NCBI GenBank assembly: GCA_002317305.1
Contig: DCIZ01000143.1
Span: 30,004-39,111, forward strand
Direction of reading: 5' to 3'
Length of the DNA: 9,108 bases
Source: Campylobacter sp. UBA1713
GTDB taxonomy: Bacteria; Campylobacterota; Campylobacteria; Campylobacterales; Campylobacteraceae
Shown here in pieces: positions 6,445 to 9,108 of this stretch. A program made the translations under genes and the position numbers. Numbering within the stretch: position 1 is the stretch's first letter; each line of letters opens with the position of its first letter. A model generated the notes under the pieces. The model had not been told where the DNA came from, did not search any database, and saw nothing but the letters and a program-made list of their open reading frames with translations.

Positions 6445-7494
6445 ATGAACTCTTTTGGAACAAAATTTAAATTTACCTCTTTTGGAGAGAGTCACGGTGC
6501 GGCGGTTGGTGGCGTTTTGGAGGGCGTGCCAGCGGGGCTTTTGCTAGACGGCGACTTAATATCAAGCGAAGTGGCAAAAAGACGCGGCGGTGGCAAATTT
6601 GCTACACCGAGAAAAGAAGAAGATTTGCCAGAGTTTTTGAGCGGTGTTTTTGAAGGGCGTTTCACGGGCACGCCAGTCGGTTTTGTCATAAAAAACGCCA
6701 CACAACACTCAAAAGACTACGAAAATTTGCGCGAGATTTTTCGCCCATCTCACGCCGACTACACCTATTTTTGCAAATACGGCATCAGAGACCACAGAGG
6801 TGGCGGGCGAGCGAGTGCGCGTGAAACGGCAGTGCGTGTGGTGGCGGGCGCGGTAGCTGAACTCATCTTGCGTCAAAAGGGCATCTGCGTGGAGAGTGCT
6901 TTGGTGGGCGTGGGCGATGTTGAGGTGGCGGAGGCAAATTTGGATTTTGATTTTGCAAGAGAGAGTGAGATTTTTTTCGCTAGTCGTGAGCTGGAAGCGG
7001 CGGCAAAAGAGAGCATAGCGCAGGCAAGAGAAGAGGGCGACAGCGTGGGCGGCGTGGTTTTGACAAGAGTGCGTGGCGTGTGTGCGGGGCTTGGCGAGCC
7101 GCTTTATGACAAACTAGACGGGCGGATAGGCGGTGCGTTTTTAGGACTTAACGGCGTAAAGGCGGTTGAGGTGGGAAGTGGCGTCCGGGCGAGCAAGATG
7201 CGAGGTAGCACTCACAATGACGAGATGGCAGACGGGGGCTTTTTGACAAATCATGCTGGCGGAATTTTGGGTGGCATTAGCACGGGGGCGGAGATTCTGG
7301 TGCGGACACACTTTAAGCCGACAGCGAGCATCTTTCGCGAGCAGCGGACACTAAATTTGCGTGGCGAAAATGTGCGCTTTACGCTAAAAGGACGGCACGA
7401 CCCGTGCATCGCCGTGCGTGGAAGTGTGGTTTTGACGGCGATGATGCGTTGCATTTTGGCGGACTTTTTGCTACAAAATTTTATCATTTTATAA
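6445..7494 (+). CDS. aroC: Chorismate synthase
   Basis: This enzyme converts 5-enolpyruvylshikimate-3-phosphate to chorismate using reduced FMN, the last shikimate pathway step. The product is 349 residues, slightly short for the family (about 350-390). It carries the signatures [20 protein letters not shown] near the N-terminus, [55 protein letters not shown], and [11 protein letters not shown] near the C-terminus. The frame is open upstream to 6373, but the ATG at 6445 is chosen: AAAGGA (6433-6438) lies 6 nt before it, and [18 protein letters not shown] is the typical N-terminus. The last residues, [10 protein letters not shown], end sooner than I would expect, without any sign of a frameshift. 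It lies in the tkt operon; transketolase makes the erythrose-4-phosphate that feeds this pathway. The coding strand is strongly G-rich in its second half. Confidence 0.97.
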   Translation: MNSFGTKFKFTSFGESHGAAVGGVLEGVPAGLLLDGDLISSEVAKRRGGGKFATPRKEEDLPEFLSGVFEGRFTGTPVGFVIKNATQHSKDYENLREIFRPSHADYTYFCKYGIRDHRGGGRASARETAVRVVAGAVAELILRQKGICVESALVGVGDVEVAEANLDFDFARESEIFFASRELEAAAKESIAQAREEGDSVGGVVLTRVRGVCAGLGEPLYDKLDGRIGGAFLGLNGVKAVEVGSGVRASKMRGSTHNDEMADGGFLTNHAGGILGGISTGAEILVRTHFKPTASIFREQRTLNLRGENVRFTLKGRHDPCIAVRGSVVLTAMMRCILADFLLQNFIIL

Positions 7495-7530
7495 ACAAAA
7501 ATTCGATATTTTACAGAAAATTTAAACCTA

Positions 7531-7536
7531 AAAGGA
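7531..7536 (+). promoter_or_regulatory. yebC ribosome binding site
   Basis: AAAGGA (part of AAAAGGA), 5 nt before the ATG at 7542. It selects this start over the upstream in-frame ATG at 7404, which lies inside aroC. Confidence 0.75.
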
Positions 7537-7541
7537 AATTT

Positions 7542-8249
7542 ATGGGACGAGCATTTGAGTATAGACGAGCGAGCAAAGAGGCGCGTTGGGACAAGATGAG
7601 TAAGCTTTTTCCAAAGCTTGGCAAAGCCATCACGATAGCGGCAAAAGAGGGCGGCACAGACCCTGAGATGAACCCAAAACTTCGAACTGCCATCATGACA
7701 GCAAAGGCGCAAAACATGCCAAAAGATAACATAGACGCCGCCATTAAGCGCGCAAACGGCAAAGATAGCGCTGACATTAAAACCATCTTTTACGATGGCA
7801 AAGCGGCACACGGCGTGCAGATCATAGTAGAGACCGCCACAGACAACCCGACACGCACGGTAGCCAACATAAAGGCGTGTTTTAACAAAAATGGCGGTGA
7901 AGTTTTGCCTAGCGGTAGTCTTAGCTTTATGTTTAGCAGAAAGGCGGTTTTTGAGACGGCTAAACCAGCGGGCGACTTAGAGGAGCTGGAGTTAAATTTG
8001 ATAGACGGCGGTTTGAGCGAGCTTGTGGAGAGTGAAGATGGGCTTGTCATTTACGGCGAATATGAGAGTTTTGGCACGCTCAGTAAAGCCATAGAATCGG
8101 CTGGTTTAGAGATAAAAAAAGGGAGTTTGCAGTTTGTTCCAAACACCACTGTCGCGCTTGACGAGGCGGCTTACATAGAGGTCGAAAAGCTCATAGACAA
8201 GCTAGAAGATGACGATGACGTTCAGGCAGTTTACACAAACATAGAGTAG
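7542..8249 (+). CDS. yebC: YebC/PmpR/TACO1 family protein
   Basis: This 235-residue protein is of the near-universal YebC family. The family was long annotated as a transcriptional regulator (PmpR); more recent work assigns it, and mitochondrial TACO1, to translation, including of proline-rich stretches. The N-terminus [26 protein letters not shown] is the epsilonproteobacterial variant of the usual GHSKWANIKH start. Family blocks follow: [61 protein letters not shown], and [15 protein letters not shown]. It ends with the acidic [17 protein letters not shown]. The length is normal. The frame is open upstream to 7404, but that part lies in aroC and is not family-like; the ribosome binding site at 7531 fixes the start. 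It is 47 nt after aroC in an AT-rich gap, where a weak internal promoter is possible, and 11 nt before the DJ-1 gene. Confidence 0.95.
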   Translation: MGRAFEYRRASKEARWDKMSKLFPKLGKAITIAAKEGGTDPEMNPKLRTAIMTAKAQNMPKDNIDAAIKRANGKDSADIKTIFYDGKAAHGVQIIVETATDNPTRTVANIKACFNKNGGEVLPSGSLSFMFSRKAVFETAKPAGDLEELELNLIDGGLSELVESEDGLVIYGEYESFGTLSKAIESAGLEIKKGSLQFVPNTTVALDEAAYIEVEKLIDKLEDDDDVQAVYTNIE

Positions 8250-8260
8250 GATGTGAAGTT

Positions 8261-8851
8261 ATGACGTGGATATTTTTAGCCGATGGTTTTGAGGAAGTGG
8301 AGGCGGTGAGTCTCTTTGACGTGTTAAGGCGAGGTGGCGAGGAAGTGCGTTTTGTGGGCGTGGGCGGCGATTCGTGTGAAAAAACAGGTGCACATGGCTT
8401 GGTGGTGAAAACTTGCATGAGCGTTGAGTCAAAAGAGGCTTTGGACGAATTTGCGGGTGTTGGGTGTGTGGTTTTGCCCGGCGGTTTGCCAGGTGCTACA
8501 AATTTGGCACAAAGCGAAAAAGTGCTTTCGTTTTTACGCCGTGCAAAAAGTGAAAAAAAGCTCATTTGTGCCATCTGTGCTGCGCCTTTTGTGCTGGGCG
8601 AGGCGGGCGTTTTGGCGGGTAAATTTACCTGCTACCCTGGCTTTGAGGCGAGGGCGCTTGCGGGTGTGGGTGCTGGTGTGGCTGGTGCGGCTGGTGTGGC
8701 GACTTACACGGGCACTGATGTTGAGGTGAGCGAGTGGCAAGTTACGGCAAACGGACCGGCAAGTGCGCTTAAATTTGCCTTTGCTATTTTAGAAGCACTT
8801 AAAGGCAAAGAGGCAGGTGAGCGTGTGAAAAAAGAGATGCTTTTGGTATAG
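8261..8851 (+). CDS. DJ-1/PfpI family protein (ThiJ/YajL-like)
   Basis: This 196-residue cytoplasmic protein is of the DJ-1 subfamily. It opens MTWIFLADGFEEVEAVSLFDVLRRGG, with E14 as the conserved acidic residue next to the active site. VVLPGGLPGATNL follows, then the nucleophile elbow ICAICAAPFVLGEAG, with the reactive cysteine at residue 106. ANGPASALKFAFAILEALKGKE ends the fold. Members have been described as oxidative-stress chaperones, glyoxalases or deglycases; the biochemical role is disputed and cannot be chosen here. The start ATG lies 9 nt after an AGGA that spans the yebC stop. The protein has an unusual low-complexity stretch, GVGAGVAGAAGVA, around residues 135-147, where relatives have a short loop. 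It is the last gene of the cluster. Confidence 0.93.
   Translation: MTWIFLADGFEEVEAVSLFDVLRRGGEEVRFVGVGGDSCEKTGAHGLVVKTCMSVESKEALDEFAGVGCVVLPGGLPGATNLAQSEKVLSFLRRAKSEKKLICAICAAPFVLGEAGVLAGKFTCYPGFEARALAGVGAGVAGAAGVATYTGTDVEVSEWQVTANGPASALKFAFAILEALKGKEAGERVKKEMLLV
8662..8700 (+). repeat. Imperfect GGTGNN/GCT repeat inside the DJ-1 gene
   Basis: The DNA reads GGTGTG, GGTGCT, GGTGTG, GCT, GGTGCG, GCT, GGTGTG, GCG in frame. It encodes alternating Gly, Val and Ala. All units are multiples of three, so gain or loss of units would keep the frame. Confidence 0.65.
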
Positions 8852-8882
8852 TTTTGTTATTTATCGAAAAACGTCAAACCAA

Positions 8883-8937
8883 CGCCGTCATTCGCAAGGG
8901 TTGCGTTAGCGAAGCGAAGAATCTCCATCCTGGCGAG
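8883..8937. repeat. Dispersed hairpin repeat, copy 1
   Basis: It has three boxes: CGCCGTCATTC (8883-8893), CGAAGAATC (8915-8923) and CCTGGCGAG (8929-8937). Between the first two boxes, and overlapping the end of the first, lies a CGCAA/TTGCG hairpin with a GGG loop (8893-8905). The same three boxes at nearly the same spacing recur at 9016-9071. The sequence after this copy also has an 8-bp inverted repeat, TTAGCGAA (8906-8913) and TTCGCTAA (8945-8952). Confidence 0.65.
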
Positions 8938-9015
8938 GGCAAAATTCGCTAAACATTCAAAAAAGCAAAAACAAAACAAGCGAAGCGCTCGGCGTTAGCC
9001 AATGTTTCTTTAAAT

Positions 9016-9071
9016 CGCCGTCATTCTGAGGGTAGGCGAAAGCCTGCCCGAAGAATCCCCTGCCTGGCGAG
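9016..9071. repeat. Dispersed hairpin repeat, copy 2
   Basis: The boxes CGCCGTCATTC (9016-9026), CGAAGAATC (9049-9057) and CCTGGCGAG (9063-9071) match copy 1. Between the first two lies a clean hairpin: GGGTAGGC (9030-9037), loop GAAA, GCCTGCCC (9042-9049). It is an 8-bp stem with one wobble closed by a GNRA-type tetraloop. The hairpin sequence differs from copy 1 while the boxes are kept. Confidence 0.65.
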
Positions 9072-9108
9072 CGAGTAGAATCTTTCAAATTTACAAAAAA
9101 GCAAATTT

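Larger units (their letters stand above)
8852..9108. other. Non-coding region after the DJ-1 gene
   Basis: No gene is visible. The 257 bases hold the two hairpin-repeat copies. Between them are an AAAAAAGC-rich spacer and shorter echoes: GCGTTAGC at 8903-8910 and 8992-8999, and AGCGAAGCG at 8908-8916 and 8979-8987. No clean intrinsic terminator (stem plus T-run) follows the DJ-1 stop, so the repeats may end the transcript. Confidence 0.6.

Noticed and set aside
7251..7811. Minus-strand frame of 186 residues across aroC/yebC
   Set aside because: It is antisense to aroC and yebC, with a Cys/Phe/Arg-rich shadow composition and no motif.
8191..8574. Minus-strand frame of 127 residues over the start of the DJ-1 gene
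   Set aside because: It is a Ser/Thr/Pro-rich shadow of a gene whose active-site motifs are intact.
8883..9071. Possible CRISPR array
   Set aside because: Only two copies exist, their spacing of about 133 bp is too long, and the repeat units are themselves hairpins with variable centres rather than identical repeats with unique spacers.

Overview
The window looks like a chromosomal segment of a Campylobacter-type epsilonproteobacterium with moderate GC. The evidence is the frequent AAATTT and GCAAATTT words, the AAGGA-type ribosome binding sites, a YebC protein with the [19 protein letters not shown] start that I associate with Campylobacter and Helicobacter, and a cstA-ybdD pair. The species cannot be fixed from this sequence alone.

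Layout. (1) Bases 1 to about 1300 are clearly AT-richer than the rest and look like accessory DNA. They hold the 3' end of an unrecognised plus-strand gene (3-251), a strong hairpin terminator (255-291), and a minus-strand pair that overlaps by 4 bp: a small one-pass membrane protein with a TTG start (918-1274), followed by an ImmA/IrrE-type zinc peptidase (340-921). (2) Bases 1354-3634 on the minus strand are a two-gene nutrient-uptake operon: the CstA peptide/pyruvate transporter and its small partner of the YbdD/YjiX family, ending at a hairpin (1308-1331). (3) Bases 3635-4119 are a divergent intergenic region. It holds the cstA promoter, a roughly 165-bp nested palindromic element with a 22-bp stem, and a candidate tkt promoter with a perfect 8-bp inverted repeat beside its -10 box. 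(4) Bases 4120-8851 on the plus strand are a tightly packed co-directional cluster: transketolase (tkt), a HycI-like hydrogenase maturation protease, chorismate synthase (aroC), YebC, and a DJ-1/PfpI protein. (5) Bases 8852-9108 are non-coding and hold two copies of a three-box hairpin repeat.

How the genes fit together. Transketolase makes erythrose-4-phosphate, a shikimate pathway precursor, and chorismate synthase performs that pathway's last step, so these two are metabolically linked. The protease between them, YebC (translation or regulation) and the DJ-1 protein (stress or glyoxalase-like) are probably grouped by transcription rather than by pathway. CstA-YbdD is a separate uptake unit. 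The ImmA-membrane protein pair has the size, base composition and overlap of a mobile two-component module. It is the most system-like unknown here, but its function cannot be read from the sequence.
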